In this document: one piece after another, positions 8,404 through 17,498 of the stretch
Layout of the letters: each line of letters opens with the position of its first letter
Numbering within the stretch: position 1 is the first letter of the stretch
NCBI RefSeq assembly: GCF_016650695.1
Contig: NZ_JAEKFH010000003.1
Location: forward strand, 2,934,001-2,998,000
Direction of reading: 5' to 3'
From: Pseudomonas sp. TH41
Lineage (GTDB): Bacteria; Pseudomonadota; Gammaproteobacteria; Pseudomonadales; Pseudomonadaceae
Length of the DNA stretch: 64,000 nt
Program-made: the position numbers and the translations under genes
Notes under the pieces: generated by a model
Told to the model about the DNA's origin: nothing
Database searches by the model: none
Seen by the model: only the letters and a program-made list of their open reading frames with translations

Positions 8404-9330
8404 ATGCCTGGCCTACGTCGCTTTCCCTTGCCGTTGATCGCTGCCTTTTTCGCCTTGTATGTGATTTGGGGCTCGACCTACCTGGTGATTCGTATCGGCG
8501 TCGAGTACTGGCCGCCGTTGCTGCTCGGGGGTATTCGGTTTGTGATTGCCGGTTCATTGATGTACGCCTTCCTGCGTTGGCGCGGGGCGCCGGCACCGAC
8601 TTGGGCGCAGTGGAAAGCGGCGGGGATCATCGGGATTTTGCTGCTCAGTTGCGGTAACGGCGCGGTCAGCGTGGCTGAGCACACCGGCGTGGCTTCGGGC
8701 GTGGCTGCATTGGCGGTGGCGACGGTGCCGCTGTTTACCTTGCTCTGCGGCTATTTCTGGGGCGCGCGTAATACCCGTCTCGAATGGGCCGGGATTGTGC
8801 TCGGGTTGATCGGTATTGCCATGTTGAATCTCGGATCAAACCTGCAGTCGAGTCCGCTGGGCGCTATGTTGCTGGTGTTCGCGGCGGCGGCCTGGGCGTT
8901 CGGGTCGGTGTGGAGTAAACACTTGCCGTTACCGCAAGGCGCAATGGCCAGTGCCGTGGAAATGCTGGTGGGCGGCGTGGTGCTGTTGATCGGCAGCGCG
9001 GTCAGCGGTGAACACCTGGACAGCCTGCCGCCTATCGAAGGCTGGGCCGCGTTGGCATACCTGATTTTTTTCGGTTCGATTATCGCGTTCAACGCCTACA
9101 TGTACCTGTTGAAAAATGTACGTCCGGCGGCGGCCACCAGTTACGCCTACGTCAACCCGGCGGTGGCGGTGTTGCTGGGAATCGTGTTTGTCGGCGAAAC
9201 CATCGGTATCGAAGAAGCACTGGCCATGCTGGTGATCATCAGCGCCGTGGTGCTGATCGGGTTGCCGCAGTGGCGCCGGGCTCCTGTTCAGGCCGCCGTA
9301 GCGGTGCCGACTGAATCCCGTGTGAATTAG
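8404..9330 (+). CDS. EamA/DMT family exporter (YedA-like)
   Basis: This 308-residue protein has two EamA repeats and ten predicted membrane helices. It begins with the LPLIAAFFALYVIWGSTYLVIR signature typical of YedA/RhtA-type drug/metabolite exporters. The second repeat contains FFGSIIAFNAYMYLLKNV and ATSYAYVNPAVAVLLG. The ATG at 8404 is preferred over the in-frame TTG at 8386. The gene is divergent from the Lrp gene. The substrate is unknown; amino-acid efflux is plausible given the neighbour. Confidence 0.88.
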   Translation: MPGLRRFPLPLIAAFFALYVIWGSTYLVIRIGVEYWPPLLLGGIRFVIAGSLMYAFLRWRGAPAPTWAQWKAAGIIGILLLSCGNGAVSVAEHTGVASGVAALAVATVPLFTLLCGYFWGARNTRLEWAGIVLGLIGIAMLNLGSNLQSSPLGAMLLVFAAAAWAFGSVWSKHLPLPQGAMASAVEMLVGGVVLLIGSAVSGEHLDSLPPIEGWAALAYLIFFGSIIAFNAYMYLLKNVRPAAATSYAYVNPAVAVLLGIVFVGETIGIEEALAMLVIISAVVLIGLPQWRRAPVQAAVAVPTESRVN

Positions 9331-9395
9331 GGTAAACTGCGCGCCATTGCACACTCGTTTTGCACAACCGCGCTGAATTTTCCTACGGTAATCCC

Positions 9396-10730
9396 ATGAC
9401 TTTCGCCACCCTTGGCCTGATCGAACCCTTGCTGCGCTCTCTCGAGACGCTCGGCTACCAGACCCCGACGCCGGTTCAGGCGCAAGCCATTCCGGCGGTG
9501 CTGGCCGGTCGCGACCTGATGGCTGCCGCCCAGACCGGCACCGGCAAGACCGCCGGTTTCGCGCTGCCGCTGCTGCAATTGCTGGCCATGGAAGGGCCGA
9601 AAGTCACCGCCAACTCGGTGCGCGCGCTGATCCTGGTGCCGACCCGCGAGCTGGCCGAACAGGTTCACGAAGCCGTGCGTCAATACGCCGAGAACCTGCC
9701 GTTGAGCACGTATGCGGTGTACGGCGGCGTCAGCATCAACCCGCAAATGATGAAGCTGCGCAAAGGTGTCGACTTGCTGGTGGCGACGCCGGGCCGTTTG
9801 CTCGACCTGTTCCGTCAGAACGCCCTCAAGTTCAACCAGTTGCAAACCCTGGTGCTGGACGAAGCGGACCGCATGCTCGACCTGGGTTTTTCCGAGGAGC
9901 TGGGGAACATTTACAAGGCCCTGCCGAAGAAACGTCAGACGCTGTTGTTCTCTGCGACCTTCTCCGATGCGATCCGTACCTTGGCCGGGCAAATGCTCAA
10001 CGATCCGCTGAGCATCGAAGTCAGCCCGCGCAACGTTGCTGCCAACACGGTTAAACAATGGGTGGTGACGGTCGACAAGAAGCGCAAGCCGGAGCTGTTC
10101 ATCCATTTGTTGCGCAAGGGCAAGTGGAAACAAGTGCTGGTGTTCGCCAAGACCCGCAACGGCGTGGACGCCTTGGTGGAAAAGCTCCAGGGCCTGGGCA
10201 TCAACGCCGACGGCATCCATGGCGACAAGCCTCAGGCCACTCGTCAACGCGCTCTGGACCGTTTTAAAGCCAGCGAAGTGCAGATTCTGGTCGCCACCGA
10301 CGTCGCGGCCCGTGGTCTGGATATCGAAGATTTGCCGTTGGTGGTCAATTTCGACCTGCCAATCGTGGCTGAGGACTACATCCACCGCATCGGTCGCACC
10401 GGCCGTGCGGGTGCAACCGGGCAGGCTATTTCGCTGGTGTGCGCTGATGAAGTGAATCTGCTGTCGGCCATTGAGACGTTGACCCGTCAGACGTTGCCTC
10501 GCCAGATGGAACATGACTTTGAACCTGAGCACCGCGTGCCGGATACCGATGCCAGCGGTCAGGTGATCAAGAAGCCGAAGAAACCGAAGAAGCCAAAGAC
10601 CTCCGGTGGCGGCAAACGCAACCTGGGCAAGTGGGTTGAGAGCGGGGATGCTTCGGCGCCGGAACCTTCGATCAAGCCTGTGCGAAAAGTCCCGGTGTTT
10701 AATACTGGGCCGCGTAAGCGTAAGCCTTGA
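9396..10730 (+). CDS. rhlE: DEAD-box RNA helicase RhlE
   Basis: This 444-residue ATP-dependent RNA helicase carries the complete motif set: Q motif (PTPVQAQAIP), motif I (AQTGTGKT), Ia (PTREL), II (DEAD), III (SAT), V (ATDVAARGLD) and VI (HRIGRTGR). The ~70-residue C-terminal tail is Lys/Pro/Gly-rich (for example KKPKKPKKPK), as in RhlE proteins, and would add non-specific RNA binding. The family acts in ribosome assembly and RNA decay. The ATG at 9396 lies before the conserved FATLGL start. Confidence 0.93.
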   Translation: MTFATLGLIEPLLRSLETLGYQTPTPVQAQAIPAVLAGRDLMAAAQTGTGKTAGFALPLLQLLAMEGPKVTANSVRALILVPTRELAEQVHEAVRQYAENLPLSTYAVYGGVSINPQMMKLRKGVDLLVATPGRLLDLFRQNALKFNQLQTLVLDEADRMLDLGFSEELGNIYKALPKKRQTLLFSATFSDAIRTLAGQMLNDPLSIEVSPRNVAANTVKQWVVTVDKKRKPELFIHLLRKGKWKQVLVFAKTRNGVDALVEKLQGLGINADGIHGDKPQATRQRALDRFKASEVQILVATDVAARGLDIEDLPLVVNFDLPIVAEDYIHRIGRTGRAGATGQAISLVCADEVNLLSAIETLTRQTLPRQMEHDFEPEHRVPDTDASGQVIKKPKKPKKPKTSGGGKRNLGKWVESGDASAPEPSIKPVRKVPVFNTGPRKRKP

Positions 10731-10754
10731 TTAGCGGCGGCGCCTGTTAGGCCG

Positions 10755-10840
10755 CCTTCGCGAGCAAGCCCGCTCCCACATTAATCGCATTCTTTCTGAA
10801 AGAACTCGGTCGAATGTGGGAGCGGGCTTGCTCGCGAAGG
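10755..10840. repeat. REP pair (REPIN), GTGGGAGCGGGC subtype
   Basis: 28-base perfect arms (10755-10782 and 10813-10840) carry the core GAGCGGGCTTGCTCGCGAAG. The element lies in the gap between the convergent rhlE and flavoprotein genes. Confidence 0.9.
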
Positions 10841-10854
10841 GCGCACCTCGGTCT

Positions 10855-12093
10855 TCAACCTTTGCGCTTCAACCACTCCACCATCCCCAGCCCCGCCGCA
10901 CGCCCACTGGCAAAACACGCCGTCAGCAAATAGCCCCCCGTGGGCGCTTCCCAATCCAGCATTTCCCCCGCGCAGAACACACCCGGCAATTGCTTGAGCA
11001 TCAATTGCTCATCCATCGACTCGAACATCACGCCACCGGCGCTGCTGATGGCTTCGTCCAGTGGACGGGTTTTTACCAGCGTCAGAGGTAGTGCCTTGAT
11101 TGCTTTGGCCAGCAGTGACGCATCGGCAAAGCACTCGACCGGTATCAGTTCTCGTAACAGCGCCGCTTTCACGCCGTCGAGTCCAAGCTGGCTGTGCAGG
11201 TGTTTGGACATGGAACGCGAGCCGCGCGGTTTGCTCAGTGCCGCCTGAACTTTATCCACAGGCCGGCCCGGCAACAGGTCGAGGTGAAGGGTCGCCGAGC
11301 CCTGTTGATTGATCGCTTCGCGGATCGGAGCCGACAGCGCGTAGATCAAACTCCCTTCAATCCCGGTGGCCGTGATCACACACTCGCCCAGCCGTGGCAC
11401 GTCGTCGTTGAGGCCAATGGCGATATTTTTCAGCGGTGCGCCGGCGAATTTACTGACCATCAACTCGCTCCAGGCCTGCACCTCGAAACCGCAATTGCTC
11501 GGCTGCAGCGGCGCCAGTCCTACACCGCGTTGTTCCAGTGGCAGCATCCACGCGCCATCGGAACCCAGCCGCGACCAACTGCCACCGCCGAGGGCCAGCA
11601 AGGTCGCATCAGATTTAACGGTTTTTTCGCCTTCAGGGCTGTGGATACGTAAATCGCCCTGGTCATCCCAACCGATCCAGCGGTGGCGGGTGTGGATAAC
11701 TACGCCGCGGTCACGCAGCCGTTTGAGCCAGGCACGCAGCAGGGGGGCGGCCTTCATGTCCGTAGGAAACACCCGGCCGGAGCTGCCGACAAAGGTCTCG
11801 ATACCCAGGTCATGAATCCATTGGCACAACGCGTCAGCCCCAAAGCCCCGCAGCAGTGGCGCTATCTGCGGTGCCCGCTCGGCGTAGCGTGAGAGAAATG
11901 CCGGGTAGGCTTCGGAATGGGTGATGTTCATGCCGCCGACACCGGCCAGCAGGAATTTTCGCCCCACCGAAGGCATGCCGTCGTACAGGTCGACGTTGAT
12001 CCCGGCCTGGCTCAGCACTTCCGCCGCCATCAAACCGGCAGGGCCGCCACCGATGATTGCGACGTGAGGGGCTTGGGAGGAGGGCTGAGTCAT
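10855..12093 (-). CDS. NAD(P)/FAD-dependent oxidoreductase, PP_4765-type flavoprotein (TIGR03862-like)
   Basis: This 412-residue flavoprotein belongs to the HI0933/YhiN (BaiN) superfamily. The dinucleotide-binding motif GGGPAGLMAAEVLSQAG is near the N-terminus. It is followed by KFLLAGVGGMNITHSE, and the C-terminal FAD segment GGVMFESMDEQ and PGVFCAGEMLDWEAPTGGYLLTACFASG is typical of this group. The start was taken at the ATG at 12093. The reaction is not established. The gene is monocistronic between two REP pairs. Confidence 0.88.
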   Translation of the reverse strand: MTQPSSQAPHVAIIGGGPAGLMAAEVLSQAGINVDLYDGMPSVGRKFLLAGVGGMNITHSEAYPAFLSRYAERAPQIAPLLRGFGADALCQWIHDLGIETFVGSSGRVFPTDMKAAPLLRAWLKRLRDRGVVIHTRHRWIGWDDQGDLRIHSPEGEKTVKSDATLLALGGGSWSRLGSDGAWMLPLEQRGVGLAPLQPSNCGFEVQAWSELMVSKFAGAPLKNIAIGLNDDVPRLGECVITATGIEGSLIYALSAPIREAINQQGSATLHLDLLPGRPVDKVQAALSKPRGSRSMSKHLHSQLGLDGVKAALLRELIPVECFADASLLAKAIKALPLTLVKTRPLDEAISSAGGVMFESMDEQLMLKQLPGVFCAGEMLDWEAPTGGYLLTACFASGRAAGLGMVEWLKRKG

Positions 12094-12146
12094 GGCGTGC
12101 GCTGCGGTTTGGCGGAATAAGCCGGGCATTCTACCAGCCCGAAACA

Positions 12147-12231
12147 TTGTAGGAGCGAGCTTGCTCGCGATGGTGTGTCAGTCGACACCCATGTAGCAGA
12201 CACACCATCGCGAGCAAGCTCGCTCCTACAT
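12147..12231. repeat. REP pair (REPIN), GTAGGAGCGAGC family
   Basis: The arms extend through GATGGTGTGTC/GACACACCATC. The loop contains AGTCGACACCCATGTAGCA, near-identical to the loop of the element at 7.7 kb. Confidence 0.9.
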
Positions 12232-12324
12232 TATTGGATCTAGGTCGTTTCAAATGGTTGATCAAAAAACAATCATCCCATTGCAGGCTATAGGCTGCAT
12301 GGCCTGTAGGCCCTTTCACTCAGG

Positions 12325-12369
12325 TTATCCACAGGCAGTTCCACAGGCATTGTGGGTAAAGCATCCACA
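12325..12369. promoter_or_regulatory. Cluster of DnaA-box-like sequences
   Basis: TTATCCACA (12325-12333) is a perfect DnaA-box consensus. TGTGGGTAA (12351-12359) is a one-mismatch box on the other strand, and GCATCCACA (12361-12369) is a weaker third copy. The cluster lies in the non-coding gap just after the HDAC-fold gene's stop. This is suggestive only. Confidence 0.35.
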
Positions 12370-12371
12370 GC

Positions 12372-13292
12372 TCAATGACAACCTGATGACTGCCAGACCC
12401 GTTGCGCGCTGTGATGCAGAATTCCATGACGGCGGGCCAAGGCCTTGCGGTCCTTGCTATAGCCGCCGCCAATCACTCCGACTACCGGAATATCCCGCCC
12501 CAGGCAATGGCGCATCACGCTTTCATCCCGGGCCGCTACGCCTTCGTCTGTCAGCTTCAAATAACCGAGCGCGTCATCCTTGTGCACATCGACGCCGGCG
12601 TCATACAGCACCAGGTCCGGTTGATAGAGTGGCAGCAAATAGTTGAGCGCATCGTCCACGACCTTGAGGTAATCGGCATCACCCATCCCCTTGGGCAACG
12701 GTATGTCCCAGTCACTTTCGGCCTTGCGTGCAGGAAAGTTCTTTTCGCAATGCAGGGAAACGGTCACTGCGTCCGGGGTGTTGTGCAGAATTCGAGCCGT
12801 CCCGTCGCCTTGGTGCACGTCGCAATCGAAGATCAGCACCCGATTCACACGGCCACTTTCCAGCAGGAAATGGCTGATCACCGCCAAGTCGTTAAAGATG
12901 CAAAAACCCGCCGGATAGTCGTAGTGCGCATGATGCGTGCCGCCGGCCAGGTGACAGGCCAGCCCGTGCTCCAGCGCTTGCTCGGCCGCCAGCAACGAAC
13001 CGCCGACCGCCCGCACCGTGCGACGGGCCAACGCCTCGCTCCAGGGCAAGCCCAGGCGACGTTGGTCTTCGCGGGACAACTCGCCACTCATGTAACGTTC
13101 GATATAGGCAGCGTCATGTGCGAGGGCAAGAATCTCCGGGGGGCAGAGCTGCGGACGCAGCAGGTCGGCGTCGCGGGTCAGGCCGCTGTCCACCAGGTGA
13201 TCGCGCAGCAGGCGAAACTTGTCCATGGGGAAGCGGTGATCCGCCGGGAACTCGGGACTGTAGTCTTCGTGGTATATCAGCGGCAGGGGCAT
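12372..13292 (-). CDS. Histone-deacetylase-fold amidohydrolase (acetoin-utilisation/HDAC family)
   Basis: This 306-residue zinc hydrolase of the class II HDAC/AcuC-like family keeps the catalytic set: the paired histidines in GGTHHAH, the zinc ligands Asp and His in FDCDVHQGDGTA, and the third Asp in YDAGVDVHKDD. A conserved C-terminal GVIGGGYS is also present. Bacterial members deacetylate small amides, polyamines or lysine side chains; the substrate here is unknown. It is monocistronic and convergent in layout with the flavoprotein's upstream region. Confidence 0.9.
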   Translation of the reverse strand: MPLPLIYHEDYSPEFPADHRFPMDKFRLLRDHLVDSGLTRDADLLRPQLCPPEILALAHDAAYIERYMSGELSREDQRRLGLPWSEALARRTVRAVGGSLLAAEQALEHGLACHLAGGTHHAHYDYPAGFCIFNDLAVISHFLLESGRVNRVLIFDCDVHQGDGTARILHNTPDAVTVSLHCEKNFPARKAESDWDIPLPKGMGDADYLKVVDDALNYLLPLYQPDLVLYDAGVDVHKDDALGYLKLTDEGVAARDESVMRHCLGRDIPVVGVIGGGYSKDRKALARRHGILHHSAQRVWQSSGCH

Positions 13293-13366
13293 GACGATTT
13301 AATGTAGGAATGAAAGACGGATCCTACCAGCGTTGTAGACTTGCGGCATGGAAAGGGGAGGGCACG

Positions 13367-13936
13367 ATGGAGCCGATACTGGAACTCGAGAGCGCGCGAC
13401 TGTTATTGCGGCAGTGGCGCGATGAGGATTTGCCGGAATTTGCGGCGATGTGCGCCGATCCACAGGTGATGCGATATTTTCCAGCGCCCTTGAGTCGACT
13501 GGAAAGCGCTTCGCTGATCGGGCGGATTCGTGGCCATTTTGCCGAGCACGGTTTCGGCCTCTGGGCGCTGGAGCGCAAGGACACGGGCGACTTTATCGGT
13601 TTTACCGGGCTCGGCGTGGTCGGTTTCGACGCGCCCTTCACCCCGGCCGTCGAGATTGGCTGGCGCCTGGCCCGCGAGCATTGGGGGCTGGGTTACGCCA
13701 GTGAAGCAGCCTGGACCGCTCTGCGCTGCGGGTTTGACCGTTTGGCGCTGAAAGAGGTCGTGTCCTTCACCACCCAGACCAATACCCCTTCTGAAAAAGT
13801 CATGCAGGCGATTGGCATGCACCATGATTCAGCCGATGACTTTGAGCACCCGAAGCTCGCAGTCGATCATCCCCTGCGGCACCATGTGCTGTATCGCATC
13901 AGCCGTGAACAATGGCTGCAAACGTTGCATGGATAA
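13367..13936 (+). CDS. GNAT family N-acetyltransferase (RimJ/RimL-like)
   Basis: This 189-residue protein starts at the ATG at 13367 with GGGGAG just upstream. It has the Acetyltransf_3 pattern: ESARLLLRQWRDEDLPEFAAM at the N-terminus, EIGWRLAREHWGLGYASEAA as the acetyl-CoA-binding motif A, and TQTNTPSEKVMQAIGM near the end. The substrate may be a protein N-terminus or small molecule and cannot be assigned. It is divergent from the HDAC-fold gene, so acetylation and deacetylation genes share a promoter region; whether they act together is unknown. Confidence 0.88.
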   Translation: MEPILELESARLLLRQWRDEDLPEFAAMCADPQVMRYFPAPLSRLESASLIGRIRGHFAEHGFGLWALERKDTGDFIGFTGLGVVGFDAPFTPAVEIGWRLAREHWGLGYASEAAWTALRCGFDRLALKEVVSFTTQTNTPSEKVMQAIGMHHDSADDFEHPKLAVDHPLRHHVLYRISREQWLQTLHG

Positions 13937-14044
13937 GCGGGCGCGGACGTTTACAATGGCGCCCATAGTGGCGCCCGGGCCGGAAACTGAATCGACCGCC
14001 GCAGCCAAGACTGCGCGGCATTGCGTTATGTGAGGAGAGTCTGA

Positions 14045-14914
14045 ATGAGCCAAGTGTTGGATGATCTGGTCGAGCTGTTGACCCTGGAACCGATCGAAGA
14101 AAACCTGTTCCGTGGTCGCAGCCAAGACTTGGGCTTTCGTCAGTTGTTCGGCGGCCAGGTGATCGGCCAGTCCCTGTCGGCGGCCAGTCAGACCGTCGAA
14201 GAAGCGCGCCATGTGCATTCGATGCACGGTTATTTCCTGCGTCCGGGCGATTCCACATTGCCCGTGGTGTATCAGGTTGACCGGGTGCGCGACGGCGGCA
14301 GTTTCAGCACGCGCCGGGTGACGGCGATCCAGAAGGGCAACCCGATTTTCACCTGCAGCGCCTCGTTCCAGTACGACGAAAAAGGCTTCGAGCACCAGGC
14401 AGAGATGCCGATTGTGGTCGGCCCGGAAAACCTGCCATCGGAACTGGAACTTGCCCAGCAACGCGCGCATCTGATTCCTGAGCACATGCGCGAAAAACTG
14501 CTGTGCCCCAAGCCCATCGAATTCCGGCCGATTACCGAGAAAGATCCCTACAACCCGCAGCCGTCCGATCCGATCAAGTACGTCTGGTTTCGCGCCGACG
14601 GTGCCCTGGCCGACTCCCCGGCGCTGCACAAATACCTGTTGGCTTACGCCTCGGACTTCGGTCTGCTGACCACGTCGATGCAGCCGCATGGCAAATCGGT
14701 CTGGCAGAAAGACATGCAGGTCGCCAGCCTCGATCACGCGCTGTGGTTCCACGCGGACCTGCGCGCCGATGATTGGTTGCTCTACGCGATGGACAGCCCG
14801 TGGGCCGGCAATTCTCGCGGATTCACCCGGGGCAGCGTGTTCAACCGCGCCGGGCAATTGGTAGCGTCGGTCACTCAGGAAGGCCTGATTCGTTATCGCA
14901 AGGATTGGGCATGA
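14045..14914 (+). CDS. tesB: Acyl-CoA thioesterase II
   Basis: This 289-residue double-hotdog thioesterase matches TesB in length and motifs. The N-terminal hotdog has RGRSQDLGFRQLFGGQVIGQ and VHSMHGYFLRPGD. The C-terminal hotdog has SLDHALWFH with the catalytic Asp, and ends SPWAGNSRGFTRGSVFNRAGQLVASVTQEGL. It hydrolyses acyl-CoA to free fatty acid and CoA in the cytoplasm. A GGAG ribosome site precedes the ATG. Its stop overlaps the start of the HAD gene (ATGA), so the two are translationally coupled. Confidence 0.95.
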   Translation: MSQVLDDLVELLTLEPIEENLFRGRSQDLGFRQLFGGQVIGQSLSAASQTVEEARHVHSMHGYFLRPGDSTLPVVYQVDRVRDGGSFSTRRVTAIQKGNPIFTCSASFQYDEKGFEHQAEMPIVVGPENLPSELELAQQRAHLIPEHMREKLLCPKPIEFRPITEKDPYNPQPSDPIKYVWFRADGALADSPALHKYLLAYASDFGLLTTSMQPHGKSVWQKDMQVASLDHALWFHADLRADDWLLYAMDSPWAGNSRGFTRGSVFNRAGQLVASVTQEGLIRYRKDWA

Positions 14915-15504
14915 GCCTGGCTGAGGTGCGGCACTGGGTGTTCGACATGGACGGCACCCTCACGGTGGCCGTGCATGACTTCGCGGCGATTCGCGTGGCC
15001 TTGGCGATCCCGGCCGAACACGACATCCTGACCCACCTCGCCACGTTGCCGGCTGATGAAGCCGCTGCGAAACATGCGTGGTTGCTGGAGCACGAACGTG
15101 ATTTGGCCCTGGGTTCGAAACCGGCGCCGGGTGCGGTGGAGTTGGTGCGGGAGTTAGCCGGGCGCGGCTATCGTCTGGGCATTTTGACGCGCAATGCTCG
15201 CGAGCTGGCGCACGTCACGTTGGAGGCGATTGGCTTGGCCGACTGCTTCGCGGTGGAGGATGTGCTGGGTCGTGATGAAGCGCCGCCTAAACCGCATCCG
15301 GGTGGTTTGCTGAAATTGGCCGAAGCCTGGAAGGTGCCCGCGAGTGAGCTGGTGATGGTCGGTGATTACCGGTTTGATCTGGATTGCGGACGGGCAGCGG
15401 GGGCGCGGACGGTGCTGGTTAATCTGCCGGATAATCCCTGGCCGGAGTTGACCGATTGGCATGCGGCGGATTGTGTGGCGTTGCGGGAAATGTTGTCGGC
15501 TTGA
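14911..15504 (+). CDS. HAD-family hydrolase
   Basis: This is a 197-residue haloacid dehalogenase-like phosphatase. Motif I is FDMDGTLT (both catalytic Asp residues), motif II is ILTRNA, motif III is the Lys in PPKPHPGGL and motif IV is VGDYRFDLDCG. The small cap between motifs I and II is helical. The start overlaps the tesB stop by four bases. The phosphorylated substrate is unknown. Confidence 0.9.
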   Translation: MSLAEVRHWVFDMDGTLTVAVHDFAAIRVALAIPAEHDILTHLATLPADEAAAKHAWLLEHERDLALGSKPAPGAVELVRELAGRGYRLGILTRNARELAHVTLEAIGLADCFAVEDVLGRDEAPPKPHPGGLLKLAEAWKVPASELVMVGDYRFDLDCGRAAGARTVLVNLPDNPWPELTDWHAADCVALREMLSA

Positions 15505-15525
15505 GGGCCCCATCGTTGGATCGCC

Positions 15526-15620
15526 GCCCGGAGCCGGCTCGCTCCCACAGTTGATCTTCAGTGAACACAAAATTTGTATTCCATAGAGAACCAATGTGGG
15601 AGCGAGCCTGCTCGCGAAGG
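15526..15620. repeat. Degenerate REP pair, GTGGGAGCGAGC subtype
   Basis: The right arm (AATGTGGGAGCGAGCCTGCT, then CGCGAAGG) is standard. The left arm is altered (CCCGGAGCCGGCTCGCTCCC) and only partly complementary. It lies between the convergent HAD and hydrolase genes. Confidence 0.7.
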
Positions 15621-15644
15621 GGCACTGCCAAACACCACAAAAAC

Positions 15645-16604
15645 TTACTGACCGAACAAAACCTTCTGCCCCTCAGGTGAATTAAACATCCCATCTCCAT
15701 CATGCCCAACCCCGGGCACTTCGATCAGCTGCTGACTCAATCCTTGAGGATGGCTGCGCTTTAAATAATTAAAATAATTGCGCCCACGAATCAATCGATA
15801 CGCACCCTGGGCCTCTGCCTCGCAGCCTTTATCCAGCGCCGGATGATTGGGGTTGATGTCCTGCTGGCCCAGCAGATAAACGACGTCACGTTTGACGTAT
15901 TTTTCCTCCAGCTGCGCAGGCGTTTGCCCTTCGGCATAGGCAGGCAAATCCGACAGGCCGTACTTCCAGCGATTGAAATCGGGACACGCCGCGTGCTTGA
16001 ACGCCACGGGCCGCCGCTCATCGAAATACGCATAGGACGACGGGTTAGCAATCACAAAACGTACCTGCACGCCGGCCTCTTGGAGTTCCGGCACATCCTG
16101 GCTCAACACCGCATAACGCTGAACCACCTGAGCGCCGCCAGAGTGACCGGCGATGACAATTTCCTTCACGTCCGGAAACTGTCGGCGATCGCCGATTCGG
16201 GCGATGATTTCGTCGAGTGCCGCGTAGGAACTCAGAGGAAACGGACCTGTGGATAAACCGCCGGCCATCCAGTCATTGCCCTGCCAGCGCAATACTGTGT
16301 CGGCCACGGGATGGAGTGCGATGTCGGTTTCGTTCAGGAACTGCGGCGCAATCACCAAGGTGGTCGCGCTTTGTCCGGCCTGTTCGGCCGCGCGTTCGGC
16401 GCTCTGGCGGTAAGTTTCAGCATTGCGCAGCCGACCGTGGATGATGATCAGTACGCGTTGGATTTTCGCCGGCGCCGGGCCGATGCCCACAGCCATCTCA
16501 CCTTCTTTCAACAGCAGTCGCCCAGGGCTGACCTCCTTGACCCCGTGCTCGGCAGCCTGGGTGCTTGCGCAGGCGATCAGCAACGTCAACAGCCACTTAT
16601 TCAT
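15645..16604 (-). CDS. Secreted alpha/beta hydrolase
   Basis: This 319-residue protein has a signal peptide (MNKWLLTLLIACASTQAAE), so it is probably periplasmic. The alpha/beta hydrolase fold shows in VLIIIHGRLRNAETY (oxyanion region) and the nucleophile elbow GHSGGAQ. A late histidine in GVGHDGDGMF could complete the triad, and VYLLGQQDINPNHPALDKGCEAEAQG precedes it. The substrate is unknown. The gene begins immediately after the YpfJ-like metallopeptidase gene with no gap, so the two are likely co-transcribed. Confidence 0.82.
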   Translation of the reverse strand: MNKWLLTLLIACASTQAAEHGVKEVSPGRLLLKEGEMAVGIGPAPAKIQRVLIIIHGRLRNAETYRQSAERAAEQAGQSATTLVIAPQFLNETDIALHPVADTVLRWQGNDWMAGGLSTGPFPLSSYAALDEIIARIGDRRQFPDVKEIVIAGHSGGAQVVQRYAVLSQDVPELQEAGVQVRFVIANPSSYAYFDERRPVAFKHAACPDFNRWKYGLSDLPAYAEGQTPAQLEEKYVKRDVVYLLGQQDINPNHPALDKGCEAEAQGAYRLIRGRNYFNYLKRSHPQGLSQQLIEVPGVGHDGDGMFNSPEGQKVLFGQ

Positions 16605-17498
16605 TTATAGGTTTTTCGCGGCAAAGGTATCGCACTGACCAACCTGGCCTTGCGCAAATCCGGTTTTGAACCAGCGCACCCTTTGCGCCGACGTTCCATG
16701 TGTAAACGAGTCCGGCACCACGCGACCCTGACCTTGCTGCTGCAAACGATCGTCGCCGATGGCGTTGGCGGCGTTCAGGGCTTCTTCGACGTCACCCGGT
16801 TCCAGCCAGTTCAGGCGTTTCTGTGCATTGTTGGCCCAGACCCCGGCCAGACAATCGGCCTGCAATTCCTGGCGCACCAGCAAACCGCCGTCGCCTTCCA
16901 TTTGCCGACCTTGTTGGCGAGCCGTCTGAATTTTCGCTGAAACACCGAGCAAGGTCTGAACATGGTGTCCGACTTCGTGAGCGATCACGTAGGCCTGCGC
17001 GAAATCACCCGCGGCGGAAAAGCGTTGGGACATTTCCTGGAAGAACGCCATGTCCAGGTAGACCTTCTGGTCTGCCGGGCAATAAAACGGGCCGGTCGCC
17101 GATGTCGCCAGGCCGCAGGCCGAATTGATCCGGTTGCTGAACAGCACCAGGGTCGGATTCTTATACTGCCGACCGGCCTGTTGGAAAATCTGACCCCAGG
17201 TGTCCTCGGTATCGCCGAGGATCGAACGCACGAACTCGGCGCCTTCATCATTGGCCGGCGGCGCCTTACGGGTCTGGTTGCTGGCCGGTGCCGATTGTTC
17301 GGTCATCTGCCCGGTCAGCTGTCCGAGGATCTGCATCGGGTCCTGGCCGGTGATCCAGCCGATCCCGACAATCAAGAGAATCGCCGTCAGGCTCAAGCCC
17401 TTGCCGCCACCGAAGCGCATCCCGCCACCACCGCCGCCGACATCATCACCACGTGCATCGACCACGTTGTCGCTGCGTCGGCCTTTTTTCCATAGCAT
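16605..17498 (-). CDS. Neutral zinc metallopeptidase, YpfJ family
   Basis: This 297-residue protein has the typical YpfJ layout. A charged start (MLWKKGRRSDNVVDARG) is followed by a Gly-rich stretch, one membrane helix (LSLTAILLIVGIGWITG) and a long domain with the HEVGHH zinc motif. Downstream it has ELQADCLAGVWANNA, whose Glu is a likely third ligand, and HGTSAQRVRWFKTGF at the end. The orientation suggests a periplasmic catalytic domain. Substrates are not known for this family. The alpha/beta hydrolase gene follows with zero spacing. Confidence 0.9.
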   Translation of the reverse strand: MLWKKGRRSDNVVDARGDDVGGGGGGMRFGGGKGLSLTAILLIVGIGWITGQDPMQILGQLTGQMTEQSAPASNQTRKAPPANDEGAEFVRSILGDTEDTWGQIFQQAGRQYKNPTLVLFSNRINSACGLATSATGPFYCPADQKVYLDMAFFQEMSQRFSAAGDFAQAYVIAHEVGHHVQTLLGVSAKIQTARQQGRQMEGDGGLLVRQELQADCLAGVWANNAQKRLNWLEPGDVEEALNAANAIGDDRLQQQGQGRVVPDSFTHGTSAQRVRWFKTGFAQGQVGQCDTFAAKNL

